Assembly: GCA_030533445.1 (NCBI GenBank)
Contig: CM060075.1
Span: forward strand, 32,627,196 to 32,691,195
From: Cyprinodon diabolis
Taxonomy: Eukaryota; Chordata; Actinopteri; Cyprinodontiformes; Cyprinodontidae
Length of the DNA: 64,000 bases
Direction: 5' to 3'
Positions 45,078 through 56,702 of the stretch are shown here, one piece after another. Within the stretch, counting starts at the first letter, position 1. Every line of letters starts with the position of its first letter. Below the pieces are notes generated by a model. It did not search any database, was not told where the DNA came from, and saw nothing but the letters and a program-made list of their open reading frames with translations. A program made the position numbers and the translations under genes.

Positions 45078-45575
45078 ACATCAGCTTCCATCAGCACCCT
45101 TGTTTATAGATGCTGGAGATCGGCCTGTTTTCCATTGTGGTCCTGTTTCTCTGACCGTGACTGAGTGGATGTGCTCTCTTCCTCCTCTGGCATGGGAGCT
45201 GGCTCAGAGCTCGTCTGCCTGGCTGTGTGTTTCCTGGACGGGGCCGCCTTTTACAGCTGCTTTTTGTGTCTCTGCTTCTGTCTCCTTGAACCCCAGTCGG
45301 CCTCGGCAGATGGCCACTCACACTGAGCCTGGTTCTGCTGGAGGTTTCTTCCTGTTTAAAGGGAGTTTTTCCTCTCCACTGTCGCTACAAGCATGCTTAG
45401 TGTGAGGGATTGTATTTGAGTCAATGAGTCAATGCAATCAACTGGTTTCCTTAGATAGAAAACTTTGTATCAATTTGACTGTATGATCTGGTTGAACTGT
45501 ACTGTAAAGTGCCTTGAGATGACATGTGTTGTGAATTTGGCGCTATATAAATAAACTGAATTGAATTGAATTGAT
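45078..45575 (+). mobile_element. L2 LINE 3' UTR copy, strongly 5'-truncated
   Basis: Nearly the same sequence as the 3' UTR of the L2 at 23941-26587, but on the plus strand. It runs from ACATCAGCTTCCATCAGCAC to the tail GGCGCTATATAAATAAACTG and AATTGAATTGAATTGA. A duplicated GAGTCAAT unit at about 45417-45432 and a few substitutions distinguish it. No coding remains. Conservation of the UTR between the two copies suggests the family was active not long ago. Confidence 0.9.
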
Positions 45576-47752
45576 CGATAGATTGGTTGAAATGATATAA
45601 ATGCAATTTATATTCCACAAGTTACAAAGTAAAAAATGAAATTTGCTGACTGGATTGCAAGCTTTTTGGCCACCCTGGTAGAACGGATGATTCACCATGC
45701 AGGCAGCTTTGAAATGTTCCATACATGCAGCGTAAGCTGGTGTTAAAATGCTCTTCCTCTTCTTCTGCACCCCCACACTAAAATCCTGTTTCTCAGATTT
45801 ACACGCCGCAATTCTCCCAGGTTTTTCTCAAGTATTTTTCACTCAGGCCAAGTATTAATGTCCCAGTGAGCTGTAGGGCTTTACTTTGTACCCAGCACTT
45901 GTTTCTTCAATTAGATCCCAGCAGGGTGGAGGGACTACAATGTTGTAGGGGCTGCAGGCCTACTCCCACTCTTGCGGCTTCTTCACACACTCAAGAGTGG
46001 GTTGATGGGATTATAGGGACATGTGTTGGTTTGGGTGTAGTGCTGAGCATCTTGGTAGGGTCTCAGTCATTATTTTCTTTCTTCAATCAAGTTAGATAAC
46101 TGTCTGACAACATGAATCATATATATTTAATTTAAATGTAGCAGATATCAAACACACTCTTACATGCTGCATACATGCCCTGTGTTTGTTCAAGACGTTG
46201 AGACTGGTTCAGGAGGGAGTTCATGTTGGCATAATCTGCTTAATCTGATTGAGGGCATTCTCATCTTTACAGACTCAATAATTGATAGCACCATCTGCTC
46301 TGGAGCTGGTCCACCACAATGCAAAGAATTAGGTTACGACACCACAGGCTAATTTACATTTTATCTTTGTTTGAGATAAAGACGGATCATACAAGTCATT
46401 CAGAACTTATATTTCAGCATCAGCAGACTTAGAGCTCTAATTTGTTAGGAGTGAATACTTGGGTTTGCGAACTGGTTTATATGTTTTTGTTTTTGTATGA
46501 ACTAAACCAGATCTACGTTTCTTATTATGTAATACAAAAACTAATTATGAGTCAAAAAAGCAATGTTGGATAAGTACAATGCTTACAAATGCTGACAGAG
46601 CTACCATCCAACACTTTTGATTTGAGCGTAAAAAAGTAATTACTCTGTTCTGAAGGGGAATTATTAATTCAAAGTATTTTGGACATTTTCAAATAGATTT
46701 CAATTAAACTTCAGTTTATAAAAAAGGGTTTTTACTTGCTTTGGTTTTAGAAAAACCCCGTTTATCTATCTTGTGGCAACTGTACCACAGTGAGACAAGT
46801 AGTCTTCTTGAAATGCAGAAGCTACAGGTCTTTCCGTCCGTCCATATTAATCCCATATTATACGTACATGTTTATCTTATTGTTTTAACCATTTTTTAAC
46901 CAACACCTTCCTGTTGTTTTTTTATATAGAATTAACTTAATCTTCACCATTAAGAACCAGTTTTAGCTGCAGAAGGGTGCGCTGGACTCTATGGAACCAT
47001 GTACTGTAAGGTCAGAGGGATTCCTGTGTTCTGCAGTGCCATGACTGGAGATATGACTTATTTTATGTCATCATCTTCTTTCATTTATTCATATTACTTG
47101 ATAATCTCACCAATTGCTTATTATATTTTATTCCCTATGACTGACACTAAGAGTTAAAAAAAATTAAATGGAGGTTCTACTTCCATTTTAAAGCAGACTC
47201 AGTGATGCTATATTACTGGGTAATTGCTATATTTTAGTCTGCAGCTAAAGTTCTGCACATATGAATAAACTGTGTGCTGTACCTTATGAAATGATCTGTG
47301 AACTAATTGGCTAAATTGATTTAAATGTCCAATACAATCTCTGGTAGGGTGTATTATGTTGTGGTCACATTCTGTGAGATAAACACTCCAAATCAAAAGC
47401 TGATGTTACACCCTTTGTCGGAGGTTTTAGCTTTGCAAGGTTATAACAGTTTATGTGTCTTCTCTATAGTTTCAGGAAATAAAGAACATCTAAGAAAACA
47501 TGCACACGGAGAGCAACAGTGCAGGCGCAATGTGTGCCTCTGTTTTGATGTGATGGCAAGACACTCAAATTTATTCCTGCTTGATGTTTTTTTTTTATAT
47601 TCAACAACCATATGCTGGACTCAGGTTGGACGCTTGACTTTTTATGTTAGAATTCAACCTAAGATTGCCCAGCATTAGATAAAGTGTAAATATAAACCAC
47701 CCTAATCCATGTTATAAAAGCTGCTGTTATTCATTTTCAGACTTTTACTTCT

Positions 47753-47755
<3 letters not shown>

Positions 47756-47798
<43 letters not shown>
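47756..47798. repeat. (TA)n microsatellite
   Basis: About 21 TA units. Confidence 0.9.
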
Positions 47799-47801
<3 letters not shown>

Positions 47802-50800
47802 TGATGTTCTTTGATAGGTGTTGTAAAATCTTCAGAAAAACTGAGCAAAACTGAGTTGTCATTTTTATCAAAACAACAAAAAATGTTTCCCTCTTGGATC
47901 ATTGGGGCTTCAAATTTGAGACCTTCTTAATGCTTTAAAGTTCTGGGCTACATCATGCTTTTTCAGGCTCAACACAAGACACGGTTACATCTGGTTAAAA
48001 ATCTATCCATTAGCTGATTAGATTTTGTAGGATTCAATTTCCGCGACCTTGACACATACGTCTTTGTGCTTTTACGTGGTGATCTGTAAATTTTTGACGA
48101 ATGAGTCTACAAATTACATTTCAGACGACCTCTACACTGAATCTAAGAGGAACATCAGCAAGACATGGTGTGCATGTGTGCTTTTTACATGACCCGACTG
48201 TTTGTGTTGTTCTCTTGTAAGGCATCTCAATAATTCATTGTTTTAACATGTTTAATTCACAGCACACAGACTGATAACACACAGTTTTCCCAAACGATGC
48301 AGAGGAAGAATTGGCAGAAAATAATGTGCTAATCTTCAGTAACCTAAACAGTTTGACTAATGATGTAAACAACAAAATGCATGGAAATACGTAAACAGGG
48401 ACGATAAGCTCTTAATGCTTAGAGTGGGATTTCCTACTCAGCTTATTTTTATTATCCATGTCCCAATTAAAGAAGTAAAACCTACTGTTTTACCTACATT
48501 TTTCGCTTTAGGTTTTTGGTTTCACTTATACATTTAGATTGTAGTTAAGTTAAGGGTAAAAGAGGAAATGATTATGTCCACTCAAACCCAGAATTACAGT
48601 TTTAATGAAATACTTTTCAGCACTTATAAATTATTGAAACACAATGCAAACCAAGCTTCAGTATAAAGATTCTTTTTTGATTCGGTGAACCATTAACTAT
48701 TTTCTCATCCTCTTTCTTTCCATGTCATCCTGACCCCACTGCTGTGCTTGTCTGAGATAATAAGAGGATTACGATAAAGGCGCAAAAAGCTCTTGTGATT
48801 CCTTTAGCTGGACTCATTGGGCTACGATGTAGGAAAAAGAGAAATCTTGTCAGAGAAACACTGATACCAAAGCTGAGTGAAGGGTATTGTAGAGATTCAC
48901 TTTAGAGGCAGAACAAAGGTGAAAGCTCTGATTACAAGTACCTCCAATTTTCTTTCTCATATTGCAGCATTGTTCTTTAGAGGGTATAAGGGAGGGAACC
49001 CTTATACATCTTATTCATACAAAGCAAAAGCTCGTACTCTGATGAACCTCCCCCAAAGAGTGATGCTTCTTTCTATCCGTGCTCTCTCCCAGAGACTAGA
49101 TGCTTTTTTCCTCGCAGTTTGGATGGTATTTTTATGGTTTACTCTAAATGTGTCCATATCTGTATAGAAAATTAAAACAATAATTACCTCACAAATGTAT
49201 CTACATGTTTTTCTTTCTTTAATTAAATTAAAGATTTGTAAACAAAACCATTAAAGATGTGTCGTTCATTCTGTAGCAACAGCATTCAAGCTGCAGATTC
49301 GGGGTCTTTACTAAATAATGAGAAATCATGTCAAATGTTGCATGAGGTCATTTATAAACAAACAGTGGGGGTTCTTTATTAGAAGGGCCAGGATGGGGCC
49401 AGTGTTTTTTCATGGGGCCACAGAACAAAATGAATAAAAGAACAGAGCAATACTATACTCCACCGGGCCGTACCGTATCACCTTTACTTATAAAGCACTT
49501 TATAATAACAAATATCATCACAGTGCTGTATATATAACCTTAAATAATAGTACAATTAAAATAGACAAGTAAAGCATAGACCATATTAGATTAAATAGGT
49601 CCAGGGGACCAGTGTGTTTCTGTGCAAGAACCAGGACTACTGAAAAACTGATGACTCCTATCCAGAACATAGAAGGATTCAATCAAATCAAATGTAAGTC
49701 ATCTGAAAATGCAGACAAAGTGGAGAAACAGTAGGGTGAAAAGGTATTTGCCAACTAATGAATTGCGTTCTAAAGTTAATGAATATAGTTTTTTATTTTA
49801 TTTTAAGGAATTTAATGTACTGAAGAAACAAAACCAAAACGGGATCAAAACCAATCTGGCCCTTAGTGTGGCCCCTAAGCATAATAACATTTTTGATAGC
49901 ACCATGTGCCATACTTTTCAAAAATGGTATTTTGCTGGATTCATGTATGTCTAGGTAATAATGGATTCTGCTCATCACAGTGAAGACAAGCGTCTTTCTT
50001 GGGGTTTGTAGGAAACAACTAACATTTCATAAACAGTGAGTACTCTATACTGTAGTGCCAAAAGCAATGTGTATTCATATATACAGGTATATGCCTGTAC
50101 TGGGCTTTGGAGGGTTTAATAAAGGCCTGATATAGGACCTTCAATTTGACCACAATTGAGGGCTTTCATTCTTTTCTTTTTTTTTCATTTAACACTATAT
50201 TGTGAGCTTTGTATAATTTTTCCTGTAGCATAACCAATGTCAGCTGGAATATACGTGACCTTTGTGTTGGCTGCAATTTCTCCCTATGGAGTTTCTGGTT
50301 AGGAACAGAATTCATGGCTCACTCAATTACAGCAAAATTGTCCAGGTCCTGTTGTAGCAAGACAAACAGAAGAAGCCATAGGAGAAATTGACAGCCAACT
50401 AATTACTCTGTTTTTTTTTTGTTTTGGGCAGGAAAATCCTTAATAAACCCATGTCTCTTTTGCCGAGTGAAAACTTCCTCACCAGAACTCTGCTACGGCT
50501 AAAAAACACCGGTCTGAGAATGCAAGTCCTGACTATAACAGAGAGAAAGCGACTGCTTTTATCTATAGGATTTATTGGCATATATGTCATATTTCTCAAG
50601 GTGCAACCACAGACGCACTTGATAGTCTTTGTCTCTGTCATAATTTTTTTTTTTAGGAATGCTGCATTGATCTTATCTATAGTGCTGGATTACTTTTTGC
50701 CCTGCTTGCTGCTTATTTCAAACAGCCGAATGTGATTGCTTCCTAAATAAAGAGCGGTCGAATAGGGAAATTATACAAAAATCCCTCTATGTCAGTGTAG

Positions 50801-51330
50801 AAATAATCAGTGCTGATTGGCAACCTGTTTGATGAATAAAAAAATAAATAAAATACCACCAGTTTTCTATAAAAGGAAAGTGTATGTGTAGGATCTAATT
50901 TATTCTCATGGGACATACTGTAAAGGTGGGATTTGATTTATAGTCACTTTTGCATATGTCTATCCTCAAGCTTTGGGTTGGTGTACTTTCAAAACACTCT
51001 CCAGGAATTCTGCATCTTATGATTTTAAGAGGGCAAAAAAACTAAGGTTGAGTGTCATCCTTTTTTAAAATTTTTAAATAACCTCACTTCTTCTTTTGTC
51101 TACTTCAGTAAAAACATGATTATTCATGAACCAGCTGGGTGGAATGGGCTTTAATGAAATGTTTTAACCCAGAATGTTGATCCAAATCTGGAAGCTTACC
51201 TGAGCTCAGTGTAGTTCAACTCCACTGCTTGAATCCTACCCCCCAAAATCAAACAGCACAATCCATTGTTTGAGGATTAGAGGTAAAGGTTTTTGAGCGG
51301 TTCGTTCCATTTCCTCCACATCAGAGGTAA

Positions 51331-51387
51331 GGGACAGGGGGTGGGATTGGGGGTGGTTGGTGTGGGGGTTTGGGGGGGAGATGGGTG
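51331..51387 (+). repeat. G-rich tract, G-quadruplex candidate
   Basis: At least five runs of three or more G, for example GGGGGTGGG and TTGGGGGTGG, separated by short loops, with seven G in the last run. Confidence 0.55.
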
Positions 51388-54051
51388 TCTGGATCAGGCG
51401 ACGACCAGCCGACTGCAACCAAGATACCGTATAGGGTAAAGACTGACCTCCATGCACGCTTCTCTGATAATCTTGTTTAGTCAAGTAAATAGCATGGAGC
51501 ATGAAATTAGAACATGCAGGAATTTACATTACATGTTGTGATCTTCCTTGATTTTTGGATTTATATTGAAGGAATTTGATGTTTAACTCACTTTTAATTT
51601 TCACGAAGATATAAAGAAAAGGCATAATTTTATAGTTTTGATGATTTGTAAAAAGATTATTTACTCAACGTTGCCACACATTTCTAGTCACATTTATTCC
51701 AAAGTTGTCTATACCTGATATGTGATCTACTGAGAAAACTACTTGGGCATATGTGATAACACTATGCCTCTTAATACCCCATTCCAAAACAGAAGGAAAC
51801 CCAAAACCAAACAGAAATGGTTTAAGAAGACAAGCTTGTTAGAAAAAAAAAAGTTGAAGTTGGATTTCCAAGGACTACCAATGGTGTTTTCCTCCCAGAA
51901 CCTATGAATATTGCAGCAGCATCCACCAATACAGGACTCTGAGCCACTGGCTTGTTAAACACCTACTGAGATGATGTCGGTTAAGGGTTAAGAACAGGCG
52001 TGGAAAACCCTCTCTCCTTTCTGCTATTAGGCTGTTGAGTTATAATGGTGCAATCACTGGAATCAGGTGTACTTGAGTAGAGACACATCTAAAACATGAA
52101 GGACAGTGGGCCCCAAGAAACAGCCTTAAGCATCTCTGATCTAAAATATGAATTAAACCAGATATTTAACCACAGCACATGAAAAGCCACAAATGCTTTT
52201 TCTGAGAAAATAGTTTTCTCGTTCTTTCTTTAAATTTTCAGAATAAAAGTTTTTCGCTGAAGGTTTTAACTCTGTTTAGAATATTTTTTGTGCTTCCTGG
52301 TTGCTGTTGCTCCAATATTGAAATATAATATTCCTTTCTTGCCATGTCAAATCTTGTTTTTTGTGTTGCTTTAGGGAAACTGTCTTCTTCCTCTCTGAGT
52401 TTTGTCCCACCCAAGGTCAAGACAAGGTCTTTTCCTTTTGTCCTGGGATTAATGGGCATATTTCACACCAAAATACAATAGTTTGCAGGGCAAAGAACCA
52501 AAATCATTTAAAAACCGTATCATGGGTGAACACTACCATGCTGTGTATGAATGTATAAACAAATGAAGGTGGCTCCTGGAGTCAGCTGCACATTGTATTC
52601 CAGGCGAAATCAAAAATGATTAGGTCCACAATCCTCTGCTTAATATGATAACTAAACAGGAAAAGGATTTTTATACTAAGTATCAAAATATTCAATATCA
52701 GTTATATCTGTCCTTGCTTAGTTTGTAAAGACGCCTTGTCACCAGCATCTATGTTAGCATGCATCGTGGCTTGGGGATTATGAAAGGCATATTCTGGCTT
52801 AAACATGCTGGATCTCGTACAGCTGGAACAATGCCTTGGTTGGAGAGATGCTGTACTGTATATTCAATAATAGTGCTGCTCTCAGAACAAGTCTGTCAGA
52901 ACAGGCAGTGCTCCACAATTAAATTGTTTAAAGCTTTATATTTACGAAAGCCACCAAATAATTATTTAAGTTGCCTCTTTTTGTCAGTTCTGTTTTTCTA
53001 TTATATTCATTTCAGTTTAATGTTTCCTTTTAATGATTTGTCTTGATGGAAAAATTGTTGTGAAATGCAAATGTTGTGAAGCCCAGCATTAGCAAATGCC
53101 TATATGTTATTTTTTCTTTCTTATCCTGCATTGCTCTGTTTATGGAAACCCAGGATACAAGGCTGAGGGAGCGCAGGGACTAACAATCACAACTCAATTA
53201 ATTATAAATCAATTCACAAAATGAAACCTTTTATTCAAATGAAACTTATGTGAGACGTTGTGCATTGCAGGCGCTCTGATTCAGAGTGAATGAGCATTTA
53301 AAGACTTCTACACTTGCAATACAAACTCAAAACATGCGCCTAAAAAGTTAAAGAAGGCAATTTTATGTCTAACAACACTTATTTGACCAAAACACAGTAG
53401 AACTTACAAGACTTGAATACGTTTTGTCATCCTATTCTGTTTTAAACAGAATCACCCTTTTTTGGTCCATGAAGAAGGTTAATGTCATGTGTGACAAATA
53501 CCAAGTTATTCAGTCATATAATTAAGACTGCTGAAGGATGTGGTCCCCAATCTGTCCTCACTCCTTTCCCAGCATCTAATTTTCCTTTCTGTCGCAACCC
53601 TCCATTGCAACAACTTCTACAGCCTCCACCCATTAGTCACATGCATGCATCGCCATGTCAACCAACAAAATCCTTTTCCAGAGCCCGGTTGGTCCAGGAC
53701 AAAAACAACATGCATGCATGTACTAAAACAGATCTATATTTATGAAAAATGAGCCATGCATGCACAAAGACGCAAAGATTAGCCAAAGGAGTGCAGGGTC
53801 ACGGATTGCAGTCCCTTTACATCAGGTTCTGAATATTAATGTGAACAGATAAACAGCCGTGACAATCTCTTTAGGAGCCTACCATTTTGTGGTTGGCGTG
53901 TCTGGTTAATGTATGCGAATCTTTAGCTCCAATATAAGCAAAGTGGTTTGTTAGTTCTAGTATGACAGAGTTGCATTTTTATTTAGTTCTTTAATAAATA
54001 GCTGGATGAAAAATAGCAGCGATGAGAATAGAAAAGAAAAACCTCTTCACC

Positions 54052-54097
54052 TGTCCAGAAGGGGGCAGCAGCTGTTCTTAGCGCCCCCTTCTGGACA
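54052..54097. promoter_or_regulatory. palindrome carrying two opposed CTCF-like motifs
   Basis: TGTCCAGAAGGGGGC (54052-54066) pairs perfectly with 54083-54097, giving a 15-bp stem and a 16-base loop. Each arm contains a good match to the vertebrate CTCF core: CCAGAAGGGGGCAGCA on the plus strand (54055-54070) and CCAGAAGGGGGCGCTA on the minus strand (54079-54094). Opposed CTCF sites could act as a boundary between the gene-poor DNA and the promoter at about 56 kb. Binding is inferred from motif only. Confidence 0.45.
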
Positions 54098-55939
54098 CAC
54101 TTCTCGTTCATGTCCACCTGTCTCCGCTCTAATTGAGTACAGTTATTTTAAAAAGATTATGATCACTGTTGTGAAAGATCAGAACTTAAAAATTGACATT
54201 AATGAATATGCCCACCAGCCAGAGGTCAAGAATAGCTTTCTTAGAAAAAAAAAAGTCCTGATCCCCAGTGGCTGCTCCTCATGAAGAAGACATCTTTTGT
54301 TATATACGGAGCGATGCATTCAAAAGTCAACGCCTGCATAAAGAAGCGACATGCACCGCATGACATTAATCAGGCTCGATTAGAGATGGCGCCGCTTGCC
54401 TCTTTGCTCCTCTCTTAGCTCCCCTTGGCTTCTCTTATCCATTGCTGCCTCACCCCTGACCCCTGCCCTCCTCTTCCTCCAACCCTCATCGTCTACCAAA
54501 TCCTTTAATCTGGTCTACTTCGGTGACCCTTTCCTTTATTCTGACGACGGGTACTAGTCTGCGCCCATGCCCCATGAAATCTGTTGGTCAGCGCTCCAAG
54601 CTAAGCTACTCCCCTCTGGGGAAGGAGGAAAAAAAGGAAGCAGGAAAGGCAGCTTATAGATGAAGCACAAGTAATCAAGAAAGATTAAAGCACAGACTGA
54701 ACAAGAAAGAATGCTGCTATTTTTTAAATCTCCGCTTTTTAGAATTGCTCTGTTTTTATGGAATTTTTTGCCTCCCTCCTGTTGCATTTATTATTTATTT
54801 CAGTTATACAGTCTTATGTGATAGTTTGACAGCAACTGCAGAAATCAAACCCCACCCGGTTTAAAGTTGGTCAAAATGGGCAGTAGCTGATTTAAAGTCA
54901 TAGTCTAATACATCTGTACAGTATATGCTTGTAATCTCGATAAACATTAGAGTGCAGAAAAATACACAGTTATTTTCCTGTGTTTTTTAATGGACCACTA
55001 CATATTTATCTTTCATTTTGATAATTGGGTTGGGTTTAAGGCATTGTTCATTGTTGATATTAAATTTAGAATCCCTTTAGTGCTGATATATAAAATGTTC
55101 AATATTGCCCATCTATCATAGGTTCCTCAGGGCTTAGTTATTCTTTCATCCAACCCTTATTAAGGTGGCTTAAAGACCTCAAACCTCAGATGGATAGCTT
55201 AGCATGTTCATTGTTTTTGAAAAGACAACAAGACAACAGTGGGGTTCATTTTATGGGGCTGCTTACAAAACCTTGTTAGGGTAGTCACATGTCTGCTTCT
55301 CTTTCACTACGAAAGTCCTCGTTAACGCAGATTAATTAGATCAGCAAAATCATTTCATGTTCTGATTAAAAATTTGACAAGCTGTGAATATAAAAAAAGC
55401 TCTTTCTTTTGTACTGTAAGCTAATTGCAGCCCTATGGCTTGTCTGAGGTGTGGCTGATATGATATGCAATCAGCAGACCTACAGTAGGCATCAGAAGTT
55501 CAGTCTCTCAGATGAGATTGGAGACTGATTTTTACAGATGTCTCACTGTCCTAAAATTCCACTTTTCTCAGTTGTGCAGGTTGATCTTTCAGTTTTAGCT
55601 GACCTTGGAGCACATTCGTCCTCCTGCCTATGTTCAAATCTCTGGTCTTTCTGCATTGGCTTTTCTTTTCATTTATGCATTGGTTCTCTCCGAGAACTCC
55701 CACGGTCCAAAAACATAATTGTTGGAGACTCTTACTGGCATCTTATTGGCATGCAAATCTAGAGGGGCAGGGGGGCCAGGGGGGGCATGGCCACCCCTAG
55801 CCAATCACTGTCCACCCCTACCAAGTGATTTGTTATTTCCCCTGGAATTTAATGATACCTTCATTTGTAACGACGTTTAACCCTGGTATAGTCATTTTCC
55901 TATCATTATTAGTATGGTGTCTCCTCTGATCTATCTATC
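54098..55939. other. non-coding stretch, GC content rising to the right
   Basis: A pyrimidine-rich stretch lies at about 54390-54500. At 55762-55830 a G-rich then C-rich segment (GGGGGGCATGGCCACCCC) could fold on itself and may be a repeat end. No gene is supported. Confidence 0.45.
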
Positions 55940-56599
55940 CTCTGGTCGCACCTGCCGGTGTGACGTCACCAGCTACACCTGAATTTCCTCCTAGCTGGGC
56001 TCAGTAGTGGGCGTGGCCAGCGGCTTCCACCGAGCGCTCCAGCGCCTTTCCAACACATCAGCGCGTTTCAGTCCCTCGTCTCTCCGTGTATTTCGTTTCT
56101 GCGCTCCGAACCGAAATGATCCATCTAGTTACTGTCAATTTTCTACGATCATTTAAACCTTAAGAGGAAAAAAAGAGAAGGTTTTCATCTCAGGACAGGA
56201 TCGAAGGGAGCAGGGCACAGAGGGTTATTGGAGAGCGAGGTTATTCGGATTATTACAGTTTAGGACAGCGGACACTATCCTTAGCAGAAGAGGACGGTGC
56301 TTTGACTTACTTTCATGCGCAGTTTATGTCCGGCATATTTAAAAAAACAACAACAGTTTTCCTCGCTTTTGTAGTGGAATATGATCCCCCTACGGATGCA
56401 CGCACTTCTGAGCGCTTTGTGCAGACAGTAGCTGGTGAAACCACTAACCTGTAGGAGGATAACAAACTAAAACGCGATTTGTTTTTTGTTTTTTTATTGG
56501 AAAAACCTATTTGAGTAACTCTGCGAGTCTAAAAGCTGCAGCAGGATGCATCGTTGAAACGATCCCGTTGTTGAAATCGGATCTGCTGCGCCTTCGGGG
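55940..56599 (+). promoter_or_regulatory. CpG-rich promoter and 5' UTR region
   Basis: CpG density rises sharply compared with the AT-rich DNA on both sides. A perfect palindromic CRE, TGACGTCA, sits at 55961-55968, and a GC/CACCC-type box GGGCGTGGC at about 56008-56016. No TATA box is evident, as is common for CpG promoters. Several short upstream frames precede the coding start, including ATG 56115 (15 codons) and ATG CAT CGT TGA at about 56546. The transcription start is not determined. Confidence 0.5.
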
Positions 56600-56702
56600 A
56601 TGAGAGACAGGATGACCCTCAGCGGCGCTGCGCTGCTTCTTGTCCCGATGTGCTGCCTGATGTCCGGGACCTGCCTGTCAGCAACTCTTAGTGGACTTAG
56701 AG
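56600..56702 (+). CDS. first coding exon of a secreted or membrane protein (signal peptide)
   Basis: ATG 56600 is the first in-frame Met after a TGA at 56555-56557. The exon encodes 34 residues plus one base. A short basic start (MRDRM) is followed by a hydrophobic core (about residues 10-22, GAALLLVPMCCLM) and small residues suited to signal-peptidase cleavage (CLSA, about residues 25-28), then ATLSGLRG. It ends at a consensus donor, AGAG then GTGAGT at 56703, in phase 1, the usual phase after a signal-peptide exon. The protein would enter the secretory pathway. The remaining exons are not in the window, so the gene cannot be named. Promoter context, stop-bounded start and donor together make a real gene likely. 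Confidence 0.6.

Larger units (their letters stand above)
45576..54051. other. 8.5 kb non-coding stretch
   Basis: AT-rich intergenic DNA. Open frames here (for example 47325-47678 and 50424-50735) have no domain or splice support. A hairpin CCCACTCTTG / CAAGAGTGGG lies at about 45964-45999. A (TA)n run and a G-rich tract are listed separately. No RNA gene was found. Confidence 0.45.

Noticed and set aside
47325..47678. 117-codon plus-strand open frame
   Set aside because: No domain, no codon or splice support, AT-rich surroundings.
54006..54284. 92-codon plus-strand frame across the CTCF-like palindrome
   Set aside because: Passes through both arms of the inverted repeat and low-complexity A runs; no domain.
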